Below are positions 1-7,014 of a DNA stretch of 33,745 nt, piece after piece. The translations under genes were made by a program, and so were the position numbers. The stretch lies in assembly GCA_031278815.1 (NCBI GenBank), contig JAITJS010000145.1, positions 1 to 33,745 on the forward strand, in the 5' to 3' direction. Source of the DNA: Treponema sp. (GTDB lineage Bacteria; Spirochaetota; Spirochaetia; Treponematales; Breznakiellaceae). Below the pieces are notes generated by a model. It made no database searches. It was not told the DNA's origin and saw only the letters and a list, made by a program, of their open reading frames with translations. The first letter of the stretch is position 1, and each line of letters opens with the position of its first letter.

Positions 1-353
1 GTAGTATTCAAGCCGGGCCTGGTTTGCCACGGTTTCCCATCTGGTAGGTGAGTATGTATTCCCTCCAAGACCACGTACCGCGCGCCAAGCTGCTTGCCCA
101 GAGCCGCGGCAGTGTCCGGGTCGGTCATGCCCGAGCCCAGTTGGAAGCGCTGCTCGCTCCGTATGGCCCGGTTGATGCTGGTCCGAGGCACGGGGTTAAA
201 TACCCCGGTTATTTCCGGCTCAAAGGAGAAGAGTTCCGCGATGGTCTCCCCCTCATCCCCCACGCCGCCGGTGAAGGGCAGGATCGCCAGGTTGTCCTTG
301 GCAAAAACTCCCCCTGCGGTCATAAGCAGGACCGCCAAAAGTATATTCCCCAT
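1..353 (-). CDS. CsgG/LpoB-like secreted protein, 5' part (cut by left edge)
   Basis: The gene starts inside the window (ATG at 353, reading leftwards) and runs off the left edge after about 117 codons. AAAGGAG lies 5 bases before the ATG. Residues 1-18 form a signal peptide ending GGVFA. The mature part has LAILPFTGG, then IAELFSFE, VPRTSINRAIR and DPDTAAALGKQLGARYVV. This matches a treponemal family with a CsgG/LpoB-like fold, often encoded next to caspase-like C14 peptidases; a decayed C14 gene lies near 12 kb here. Its function is unknown. After YVV (plus-strand bases below about 75) the sequence stops resembling the family as I remember it. A second frame is also open to the edge, so a frameshift or a recombined 3' end is possible. 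A hairpin (368-387) sits in the leader and a TATACT-like -10 on this strand at 396-401. The gene is divergent from the PAP2 gene. Confidence 0.6.
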   Translation of the reverse strand, partial: MGNILLAVLLMTAGGVFAKDNLAILPFTGGVGDEGETIAELFSFEPEITGVFNPVPRTSINRAIRSEQRFQLGSGMTDPDTAAALGKQLGARYVVLEGIHTHLPDGKPWQTRPGLNT

Positions 354-367
354 AGATACTCCTTTGC

Positions 368-387
368 GGCTCCCCTCCGGGGAAGCC
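368..387 (-). other. Leader hairpin before the left-edge secreted-protein gene
   Basis: GGCTCCCC (368-375) pairs with GGGGAAGCC (379-387) around a 3-base loop, with one bulged base. On the minus strand it lies between a TATACT-like -10 (396-401) and the AAAGGAG ribosome site of the left-edge gene. No T-run follows, so it looks like a stable 5' leader stem and not a terminator. No regulatory role can be shown. Confidence 0.35.
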
Positions 388-502
388 CGGCTCTCAGTAT
401 ATAAGGACTCTACTCTTTTGAGAAGCGTATTGGCGCCTCTACCCAGGCTGGCAAAACCCAAAGGAGTATGCTACCCTCAACCATCCCCTTATAAGGAGCC
501 TT

Positions 503-1351
503 ATGACAAAACCTGTGGCCGAAGCATCCCTGGGGTTTACCCTGCTTAAAGTAGCCGCCCATCCGGCGCTGAGGAGCGCGGGAATCCGGTGCATAAAATC
601 CATTTTTTACCATTTCTTCTTGCTCCAGTACAAGGCCGCGTTCTTTCCCGGATTGATTCCCGTTACCTCCGTGGATCACCCCTTGGATGCGGCCATACCC
701 TTCAGCCCTCGGTGGGTAACCCGGTATCTTGACTTTGTCCCCTTTTGGATACGGCTCATCGGATTTCTGCTGCGGACCTACCGTCGCACGGGGATTGGTC
801 CGGCCCTGGATTTTATTGATTCTATGAGCAGGCTCTATGCCCTGGCCGCTCAAGTGTATACGAAAAATCTGTCTACCACCAACCGGCCCCGGTATCTTAA
901 GCATCCTCGGTTTATACTCATCCATGCCGCGGATCCCCATCTTATGTGTATCCCCAGCCTCCATGTGATGGTGGTCATCAGAACCTACACGGCGTTTCGG
1001 GCCATTATCCGTTCCTTAGGGGATACCGAGCGCTTTGCCCCGCAGCTTGCAGAAGTCAAACAAGGGGCGGTAACTATTACCGAGGCCCTGCTCTATGTGA
1101 AACAGCACAGTATTAATTGCGTCGCCGCAGCCCTGTATACCATGACCTGTTTTGATAGGGCCCTGTTTCCCCCGGAAGAAGCGGACGACTTTGTGTCTCA
1201 CCTGTTTACGCATACCCAAAGGCCCACGCCAGAGGATAGTACCCGTATCAGGGCCTCTATTATAGAACGATATACCGCTTTTCTCTCCGAGGCTGCAGGA
1301 GCTTCTTCCTGGGAAGAACCGCTGCTTGGGTTTCTCCGTTCCCGCGCTTAA
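503..1351 (+). CDS. PAP2-like (Aur1/lipid phosphatase type) membrane protein
   Basis: 282 aa, ATG at 503 with AAGGAG close upstream. I assign it to the PAP2 superfamily by motif. D59-x-x-D62-A-A-I-P-F-S-P resembles the entry motif before the first core helix of Aur1/sphingomyelin-synthase-like PAP2 proteins. K121-x6-R128-P129 fits C1, and CIPSLHV (S152, H154) fits C2. VKQHSINC (H202) fits the KQHxxxD version of C3, but Cys206 stands where Asp is expected. Hydrophobic stretches lie around residues 30-52, 76-92 and 138-165. Family members hydrolyse or transfer phosphate on lipid phosphates in the membrane. The lost C3 acid may alter activity. The substrate is unknown. The stop is 12 bases from that of the convergent hicB. 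Confidence 0.55.
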   Translation: MTKPVAEASLGFTLLKVAAHPALRSAGIRCIKSIFYHFFLLQYKAAFFPGLIPVTSVDHPLDAAIPFSPRWVTRYLDFVPFWIRLIGFLLRTYRRTGIGPALDFIDSMSRLYALAAQVYTKNLSTTNRPRYLKHPRFILIHAADPHLMCIPSLHVMVVIRTYTAFRAIIRSLGDTERFAPQLAEVKQGAVTITEALLYVKQHSINCVAAALYTMTCFDRALFPPEEADDFVSHLFTHTQRPTPEDSTRIRASIIERYTAFLSEAAGASSWEEPLLGFLRSRA

Positions 1352-1363
1352 TGGTTCCTCACC

Positions 1364-1666
1364 TTATCCCTCGTAATGCGCAGGTTTGAGCCAATGGGGT
1401 ATAGTAACCGTGGTTTTTTCCCTGCGGTTGTTCATTTCGTTTTTAACCATATCCGGGTAAACAGTCCCGGGAACAACCATGTCTCCGGCTCCGGTTTCGG
1501 GGATTTGATCGGTACGCTCCGGCAATAGTTCACCGTCTTTCGCCATTTGCAAGGCATGGTCAAAATTATCACCGTAGGAGACGCAGCCAGGCACGTCGGG
1601 GAAATAGACGCTGATTCCGGGTTTTTCATCCGCTTCAAAAACCGCAAGATACATACGTTTACGCAT
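1364..1666 (-). CDS. hicB: Orphan HicB-family antitoxin, shortened and probably degenerate
   Basis: 100 aa, ATG at 1666 with AAAGGAG six bases upstream. The start (MRKRMYLAVFEADE, then ISVYFPDVPGCVSYGD) is the HicB partial-RNase-H fold. The middle is shorter than usual: the helix after ALQMAKD runs straight into PERTDQIPETG. The C-terminal DNA-binding part breaks off just after TVTIPHWLK, where the HicB ribbon-helix-helix normally continues about 25 residues. HicB usually blocks the HicA mRNA interferase and represses the hicAB operon. I find no HicA-like frame in the 319 bases upstream or elsewhere nearby. Without a toxin or a full DNA-binding tail this is probably a relic. Confidence 0.65.
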   Translation of the reverse strand: MRKRMYLAVFEADEKPGISVYFPDVPGCVSYGDNFDHALQMAKDGELLPERTDQIPETGAGDMVVPGTVYPDMVKNEMNNRREKTTVTIPHWLKPAHYEG

Positions 1667-1985
1667 AATACGCTCCTTTCATTGCGCGCTCTTGACAAAA
1701 AAGCACTCATACTATAACATAAAAAAATTGATGGTACCGGTAAGAAATGAAGTTTTACCGGTCTTCTTACAGAGCCATATCGCTTAATCGTTGCCTTTAT
1801 ACTATCTATCGTCGCCCGTCTTCCATGAAGGAAGTCCTTAGAAAAATTCTCGCCAAGAGAAGTTCTTAGAGGGAACGAATTCCCCTGTATGACAGTGGAT
1901 ATTTCTCTTTATTTGTACGCATTTACGCGGGGACTTCAGTCTCCGGTAGAATTGTTACGAAAATTTTTCTTATGGAGGATGGTTT
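1667..1985. other. 319-base intergenic region with a short repeat shared with the mscS-rodA gap
   Basis: No gene is recognised. It holds the hicB leader (minus), an inverted repeat GTAAGAA/TTCTTAC (starting near 1740, ending at 1770), and an imperfect direct repeat GAAGTCCTTAGA (1831-1842) / GAAGTTCTTAGA (1859-1870). TAATCGTTGCCTTTAT at 1785-1800 recurs exactly at 32683-32698. A small stem GGGGACT/AGTCTCC followed by TAGAAT near 1950 lies where a promoter of the methyltransferase operon would be expected, but no convincing -35 is seen. Confidence 0.4.
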
Positions 1986-2741
1986 ATGGAATTAAGCAGC
2001 CGGATTAAAAATTTTTGGGAAGCCGACGCTGAAAGCTACAGCGAAGGTATACGAAAGGAACTTTCCGGGCAGGTAAAGGACGCCTGGGTAAAAATCATAC
2101 TGGAAAATGCTCCCCCCCAAAAGGAACTGGACATCCTTGATGTCGGTACCGGCCCGGGGTTTTTCCCTATCATTCTTACCCAGGAGGGCCACCGGGTAAC
2201 TGGCATAGACTTAACTGAAAATATGATTGCCCAGGCAAAAAGAAACCTGGAAGACCTAGGTCTCAGCGCCGAACTCTTAACCATGGATTGCCAGGATCTT
2301 CAATTCAACGACAACCGCTTTGATCTGATCATCTGCCGTAATTTGACCTGGACCTTGGATAATCCTGAAAAGGCCTATGCCGAATGGCGGCGAGTACTGC
2401 GCCCGGGGGGCCGGATCCTGGTATTTGACGCCTGCTGGAACTTGCACCTGGTAAGCGAAGATGCCGCCGGGGAATATAAACAAAAGGTGGCGGAGATCGA
2501 CAAGAAGTATGGCCCTTATCAGGGGACAGGGCACCATGATCCGAATGAACTTGAAGCTATAAGCAAAAAACTGTTTATGACCAATAAGATCCGACCCCAG
2601 TGGGATCTGGAGACCCTGCTCAGGCTCGGTTTTTCCAAGGTTTTTGCCGATGTGACCGTTGGGGAACGGTATACCCAGGACGAATGGCAGCGGGCCGTGC
2701 AGGCCCTGCATCCGCCCTTTATGGTAGGGGGTGAGAAATGA
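1986..2741 (+). CDS. Class I SAM-dependent methyltransferase, first gene of the Ni/peptide-type ABC operon
   Basis: 251 aa, ATG at 1986 after GGAGG. A UbiE/Methyltransf_11-type Rossmann core is clear: motif I ILDVGTGPGFF (residues 50-60), the acidic residue after beta-2 in VTGIDLTENM (D75), DLIICRNLTWTL and the beta-5 region WRRVLRPGGRILVFDACW. The C-terminal part has GTGHHDPNELEAI and KIRPQWDLETLLRLGF, features of a methyltransferase family that, to my recollection, often accompanies nickel/peptide ABC transporters in Firmicutes. No signal peptide or membrane segment is present, so it acts in the cytoplasm. The substrate is unknown; the context suggests a transported ligand or chelator. A paralogue lies two genes downstream (WTLYDPERAF versus WTLDNPEKAY). 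Confidence 0.8.
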   Translation: MELSSRIKNFWEADAESYSEGIRKELSGQVKDAWVKIILENAPPQKELDILDVGTGPGFFPIILTQEGHRVTGIDLTENMIAQAKRNLEDLGLSAELLTMDCQDLQFNDNRFDLIICRNLTWTLDNPEKAYAEWRRVLRPGGRILVFDACWNLHLVSEDAAGEYKQKVAEIDKKYGPYQGTGHHDPNELEAISKKLFMTNKIRPQWDLETLLRLGFSKVFADVTVGERYTQDEWQRAVQALHPPFMVGGEK

Positions 2742-2749
2742 ATGTCCTT

Positions 2750-2796
2750 CTGTAAAGCCTAAGGCTTTACAGCCTCATGATCCGTTGATGATCCGT
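2750..2796. promoter_or_regulatory. Dyad and direct repeats between the methyltransferase and binding-protein genes
   Basis: CTGTAAAGCCT (2750-2760) and AGGCTTTACAG (2762-2772) form a perfect 11-base dyad around one base, eight bases after the methyltransferase stop. ATGATCCGT follows twice (2777-2785 and 2788-2796), one helical turn apart. There is no T-run, so this is not a normal terminator. A weak promoter TTGATG (2785-2790) / CATAAC (2807-2812), 16-base spacer, overlaps the second repeat. It may be an operator for separate control of the transporter, or an RNA stem protecting the binding-protein mRNA. Confidence 0.4.
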
Positions 2797-2834
2797 ATAA
2801 GAAAATCATAACTATATAAAGGAGTAACATAATT

Positions 2835-4403
2835 ATGGAAAAAAGAACGATGAAATTGGCGCTTATTGCCGCCCTGGTACTGATCGCAGTCATAAGCGGC
2901 TGTACAAAACCTGCCCCCAAAACAGGAGACCCTGCTATTACCGTTTTAGTTCCCGACAGTAGTGCCGATCCCATGAATGTGGTATTTGCGGACCCGGTAC
3001 TTATGTCTACCGATATGTTTATTTATGAAACGGTATACGAACCCCTCGTGCGTTACGGGCCCCGTGGGGTGATCGAACCGGGGCTGGCGGAAAGTTGGGA
3101 AGGAGGGGACGAGGGCAGATCCTATACCTTCCATCTGCGGCGGGGGGTTACGTTTTCCGACGGCACGGATTTTACCGCAGACAACGTTATTGCCGCGGCC
3201 TCCCGCTGGAATTTCCAACATTTTTCCTCCCCCATGACGGGGATTGAGAAGATCGATGACTATACCGTGAAAATATCCTTTCAGGAAAGCCGCTATCCCT
3301 GCCTCATTGAACTGACCTACCCCCGGCCCTTCCGCTTTGCCGCTCCCAGCGCCTTTGACGCCGAGGGGAAATTCATAAAACCCGTGGGTACCGGTCCGTG
3401 GATGTTAGAAAGTAATACCATTGGGGAAGAAGTAGTTCTGGTTCCCAATCCCCATTACTACGGCGAAAAACCCCTCTTGTCAAAAATGATCTTCCGAAAA
3501 GTTGCCGATGGGCAGTCCCGCTTAATGGCCCTGCAAAGCGGTGATGCGGATGTTTCCCTAGCAGATTTACCCTCCGAGGCAGGGGACGTCATCCGCCCAA
3601 GTCCCCATCTGGCTATGCTTAATATTCCCGGAACCATGGGATTTTATTTGATCCTCAATGAGGAGAATCCATTGCTCCAGGATCTAAATCTCCGTAAAGC
3701 TCTGAACTACGGGGTTGATAAGACCAGTATCGTGGACCATATTATGGGCGGGGGGGCCACCGCCGCTAAGGGGCTTTTTTCTGAGACGGTACCTTATGTT
3801 ACGGGCGAAAACAGCCCTGGCTATCCCTTCGAGTCAGGGAGGGCTGCATCCCTGCTTGCCGATGCCGGATACCAGGACACCGATGGTGACGGGATCCTGG
3901 AGAAAAACGGTAGCCCCTTGTCCCTGCGGCTCACCTTTCAAGGGGAAGAATACGCCAGTTGGAAGAGTATGTGCGAATTTTTACAGGCGGAGTTTAGGAA
4001 GATCGGGATCGATATCAAGCTTGAACAGAGGGAATCATCTGCTTATTATGATGCCATTTGGTCTAACCGGGATTTTGATACAATTATTTACCGTACCTAT
4101 TCTGATTCCTATAATCCCCACCGTTTTTTACGCGATATGTTTTGGACCGCCGGGCCTAAAGCTGTTTCCTGGACCGACCCCAAGTTAGGGGCAGACATTG
4201 ATGCGGTTCTGGGAATTCAGGATGAGGCCGCCAGGCAGTCCGCCTATGACCGGATATTCAAGTACCTTAATGACAACGCCTATACGGTCCCCCTGACCTA
4301 TCCAAACAAACAATACGGCTACAATACCCGGCTAAAGAACATGAATGTAGCGTTTACAGACTATGGAGTCATTGATTGGGCCAAGATCAATGTGGCGGAG
4401 TAG
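2835..4403 (+). CDS. NikA/CntA-like ABC transporter substrate-binding lipoprotein (SBP family 5)
   Basis: 522 aa. The lipoprotein signal peptide ends ISGC (Cys23). AAAGGAG (2818-2824) favours the ATG at 2835 over the one at 2850. By eye the whole length follows E. coli NikA: YEPLVRYGPRG, FHLRRGVTFSDGTDF, YPRPFRFAAPS, GTGPW, YGEKP, RKALNYGVDKTSIVD and YRTYSDSYNPHRFL. From remembered NikA, Arg137 (the RPFRF arginine) and Tyr402 are kept, Trp398 is Tyr, and the segment with the nickel ligand His416 is not conserved. The protein therefore probably binds a metal already in a chelate, or another small ligand, and not nickel exactly as NikA does. It is anchored outside the cytoplasmic membrane and feeds the permeases at 5205-7014. 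The placement between two methyltransferases is unusual. Confidence 0.85.
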   Translation: MEKRTMKLALIAALVLIAVISGCTKPAPKTGDPAITVLVPDSSADPMNVVFADPVLMSTDMFIYETVYEPLVRYGPRGVIEPGLAESWEGGDEGRSYTFHLRRGVTFSDGTDFTADNVIAAASRWNFQHFSSPMTGIEKIDDYTVKISFQESRYPCLIELTYPRPFRFAAPSAFDAEGKFIKPVGTGPWMLESNTIGEEVVLVPNPHYYGEKPLLSKMIFRKVADGQSRLMALQSGDADVSLADLPSEAGDVIRPSPHLAMLNIPGTMGFYLILNEENPLLQDLNLRKALNYGVDKTSIVDHIMGGGATAAKGLFSETVPYVTGENSPGYPFESGRAASLLADAGYQDTDGDGILEKNGSPLSLRLTFQGEEYASWKSMCEFLQAEFRKIGIDIKLEQRESSAYYDAIWSNRDFDTIIYRTYSDSYNPHRFLRDMFWTAGPKAVSWTDPKLGADIDAVLGIQDEAARQSAYDRIFKYLNDNAYTVPLTYPNKQYGYNTRLKNMNVAFTDYGVIDWAKINVAE

Positions 4404-4413
4404 GAAGTCTATT

Positions 4414-5172
4414 ATGGGGGAGGGTTTATTTGAAAAGGTGGAATGGGCCTGGTCGCAGGATTCAGGTGGATATGACGAGCTTATACAAAAACAACTGGGC
4501 CGCCGGCGGGATGTCGATCACTGGCAGGGGGAACTTCGATCCGTCCTGGGCCCGGATTGCCAGGAGGTATTGGATGTGGGTTGCGGCCCCGGATTTTTTT
4601 CGGTCCTGCTTCTCAGATTGGGGTATACCGTACAATCCCTGGACGGCGCCGAGGGAATGGTGGAGCGGGCCCGGAAGAATATCGCCGCCACGGGCTTTGA
4701 GCCCCGCATCAGCCTGGGGGACGCGGTTAAACTTGACCGGTACCAGCCCGGCAGCCTCGACGCGATTGTATCCCGGGATGTGGTTTGGACCCTCTACGAC
4801 CCGGAGCGCGCCTTTAGGCGCTGGAGAGAACTGCTTCGGGAAGAGGGCAAGGTGGTGATCTATGACGGCAATTACCGGTATGACCATTCATCCCTGAAGT
4901 ACCGTCTGGGTAAGGGCATATCCACTATCGTCAAATTCTGTACCGAGGGTAGGAAGGCCCTTACCCGGCAGCATCACACTAACGGTAACGGCTTTGAGGA
5001 ACTTCCCATGATCCAATACCAACGGCCTGAACGGGATTTCGAACTACTGCAAAAAGCCGGATACTCCCGTGTGAAGGTAACACCAGACCGGTTCCGAAAC
5101 TCCCCTCTACACCTGGATTTCTGGAAGTACGGATATCAGGGGACAAGATTTCGGATCATCGCTTACAGGTAG
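4414..5172 (+). CDS. Second class I SAM-dependent methyltransferase of the ABC operon
   Basis: 252 aa from the ATG at 4414, ten bases after the binding-protein stop. A longer in-frame start at 4363 would lie inside the previous gene, and the ribosome site is weak for both. The Rossmann motif I is VLDVGCGPGFF (residues 52-62), the beta-2 acid is D77 in VQSLDGAEGM, then DAIVSRDVVWTLYDPERAF and LREEGKVVIYDGNY. The C-terminal RQHHTNGNGFEELP and QRPERDFELLQKAGY align with HHDPNELE and RPQWDLETLLRLGF of the first methyltransferase, so the two are diverged paralogues from an old duplication. The protein is soluble and cytoplasmic. Its substrate is unknown. Its position within the transporter operon argues for a shared pathway, possibly two successive methylations or two related substrates. 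Confidence 0.8.
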   Translation: MGEGLFEKVEWAWSQDSGGYDELIQKQLGRRRDVDHWQGELRSVLGPDCQEVLDVGCGPGFFSVLLLRLGYTVQSLDGAEGMVERARKNIAATGFEPRISLGDAVKLDRYQPGSLDAIVSRDVVWTLYDPERAFRRWRELLREEGKVVIYDGNYRYDHSSLKYRLGKGISTIVKFCTEGRKALTRQHHTNGNGFEELPMIQYQRPERDFELLQKAGYSRVKVTPDRFRNSPLHLDFWKYGYQGTRFRIIAYR

Positions 5173-5204
5173 CGGGATTGCCGCACCTATTTGGAGGTAG
5201 GATC

Positions 5205-6134
5205 ATGTTCAAATATGCGGTCAAACGGCTTTTTACCCTCATCCCGGTATTTCTGGCGGTGTCCATGCTGACCTTTGTACTTGGGAGTATGTCCTCAGGC
5301 GACGCCGCCCGGATCCGGGCGGAACGGCGCTACGAGCATCCGACTTTTGAACAGATAGCAGAGGTTCGTATCGAAATGGGCCTGGATAAGCCCCTGGTTG
5401 TGCAATACGGCCGGTGGCTTGGGAATGCCCTCCGGGGAAATTTGGGCACCTCCTTCTGGACCGACAGGCCGGTGGTGGTGGAGATTGCCCTGCTTTTTCC
5501 CAAAACCCTGGAACTCGCTCTGCTGTCCCTGCTTCTGCTCTTGCTTATTTCCCTGCCCCTGGGCCTGGCATCGGCGGTCTTCCGGGATACCTGGATAGAC
5601 CGGCTGACCCGGGCTTACTGTATCATGAGCGCCTCCATGCCTCAGTTCTGGCTTGCCTTGCTCTTGCTGTATATCCTCGGGGCCAGGCTGGGGATCGTCT
5701 CGGTCATTGGGGGAAGTAAAACCAAATATCCCCTGTTACCGGCCCTTACCACGGCGGTATGTATGGGAGGGATATATGTGCAGTTGGTTCGTACTAATAT
5801 GGAGGAGATCCTCTCCAAGGGATACATCCGCGCCGCTAGGGCAAAGGGGCTTCGGGAACCCCAGGTGATAACAAAACACGCCCTCAAAAATGCCCTGCTG
5901 CCGGTACTGAGCAAACTTGGCATGGCCTTCGGCGGCTTGCTTTCGGGATCCTCAATTATGGAATCCATATTCTCCTGGAACGGGCTGGGAAAATACGCCC
6001 TCGAATCAATAAGGACCAAGAATTTTCCGGTGGTCCAGGGCTATGTCCTCTTTATGGCGTTTTTAGTGGTGTGCATCAACCTTTTGGTGGACCTTATCTG
6101 TAGCGCGGTCGATCCGCGGCTTAAACTCCGGTAA
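5205..6134 (+). CDS. Ni/peptide-type ABC transporter permease (NikB/DppB-like)
   Basis: 309 aa. GGAGG at 5192-5196 selects the ATG at 5205 (MFKYAVKRLFTLIPV) over an upstream in-frame ATG at 5178. It has the DppB/NikB layout: an N-terminal helix, a periplasmic loop with EMGLDKPLVVQYGRWL and GNLGTSFW, then five more helices. The EAA loop for ATPase contact is RAARAKGLREPQVITKHALK. It ends DLICSAVDPRLKLR, typical of this family. It pairs with the next permease to form the membrane channel for ligand from the NikA-like lipoprotein. The strict gene order binding protein, permease, permease, ATPase, ATPase is that of nikABCDE, interrupted only by the methyltransferase. Confidence 0.9.
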   Translation: MFKYAVKRLFTLIPVFLAVSMLTFVLGSMSSGDAARIRAERRYEHPTFEQIAEVRIEMGLDKPLVVQYGRWLGNALRGNLGTSFWTDRPVVVEIALLFPKTLELALLSLLLLLLISLPLGLASAVFRDTWIDRLTRAYCIMSASMPQFWLALLLLYILGARLGIVSVIGGSKTKYPLLPALTTAVCMGGIYVQLVRTNMEEILSKGYIRAARAKGLREPQVITKHALKNALLPVLSKLGMAFGGLLSGSSIMESIFSWNGLGKYALESIRTKNFPVVQGYVLFMAFLVVCINLLVDLICSAVDPRLKLR

Positions 6135-6147
6135 GGGGAGGGGGCCC

Positions 6148-7014
6148 TTGAATTTAGCCGCCGGGAAGCTGGTCGTTCCGATACCTCTTGAAAAAAACGT
6201 TTCCTTTATTTGCCGCCTTCTGGCCCGGAAAAGCGCCCTCCTGGGCTTGGTCATCATCATCTTTATCCTCTTCACGGCCCTGGGGGCGCCCCTGATCGCC
6301 CCGCGGGATCCCCTGGCGGTGGATATGTCCGTCCGCTTTCAGAAACCCGGAAGGGTCTACTGGCTGGGTACCGATAACCTGGGGCGCTGTATCGCCTCCC
6401 GCCTGATCTGGGGGGCCCGGTTCTCTCTGCTCTACAGTCTCAGCGTTCTGGCAGTGATGATGGGGATTAGCATCCCTGCGGGACTCCTAGCCGGGTATGC
6501 CGGGGGGCGGATAGATGCTTTTATCATGCGGGTAGTGGATATCGGCCTGGCGATCCCTTCCTTTTTGTTGGCCCTGGCCGTGGTGGGCGCCCTGGGCCCC
6601 AGTATTAGGAATTTGGTCTTGGCTATGGGAATGGTATGGTGGACCCCCTATGCCCGGCTCATCCGCACTATGACCATGCAGATGAAGGAACAGGGCTTTA
6701 TGCTGGCCGCCAAAGCCGCCGGGTGTACCCATCGCCAGATGATCTTCCGCCACCTTTTACGGAACATCGCCCCTCCGCTTATTGTCATGGCAGCCCTGGA
6801 GATCGGCTCCATCATCCTTGCCATTGCATCCTATTCCTTCATCGGTCTGGGGGAACAGCCGCCGACTCCGGAATGGGGGGTCATGTTGAGCGACGGTCGG
6901 GAGTTCCTACAGACCCAACCGCAGCTGATCCTGTACCCCGGCCTCCTGATCATTGTTACGGTCCTGAGCTTTAATCTCTTTGGGGAGGGATTGAAAAATG
7001 CCCTCCGTAAATAG
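6148..7014 (+). CDS. Ni/peptide-type ABC transporter permease (NikC/DppC-like)
   Basis: 288 aa with a TTG start at 6148, preceded by a G-rich AGGGGAGGG ribosome site and 13 bases after the previous stop. The first helix is LLGLVIIIFILFTALGAPLI, followed by the DppC hallmarks RVYWLGTDNLGRCIASRLIW and RFSLLYSLSV. The EAA loop is AAKAAGCTHRQMIFRHLLRN, and the C-terminal part has SFIGLGEQPPTPEWGVMLSDG. It has six membrane segments and is the partner of the preceding permease. The C-terminal codons overlap the start of the first ATPase gene by 17 bases if that gene begins at 6998, suggesting coupled translation. Confidence 0.9.
   Translation: MNLAAGKLVVPIPLEKNVSFICRLLARKSALLGLVIIIFILFTALGAPLIAPRDPLAVDMSVRFQKPGRVYWLGTDNLGRCIASRLIWGARFSLLYSLSVLAVMMGISIPAGLLAGYAGGRIDAFIMRVVDIGLAIPSFLLALAVVGALGPSIRNLVLAMGMVWWTPYARLIRTMTMQMKEQGFMLAAKAAGCTHRQMIFRHLLRNIAPPLIVMAALEIGSIILAIASYSFIGLGEQPPTPEWGVMLSDGREFLQTQPQLILYPGLLIIVTVLSFNLFGEGLKNALRK

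Noticed and set aside
1692-1718. Plus-strand TTGACA...TATAAC promoter
   Set aside because: The spacer is only 15 bases and it lies about 270 bases before the nearest plus-strand gene, inside the hicB leader.
1986-5172. The methyltransferases as nicotianamine-synthase-like (CntL) enzymes
   Set aside because: Both show ordinary UbiE-type class I motifs; nothing resembles the CntL/nicotianamine synthase sequence, so an opine metallophore route is not supported.
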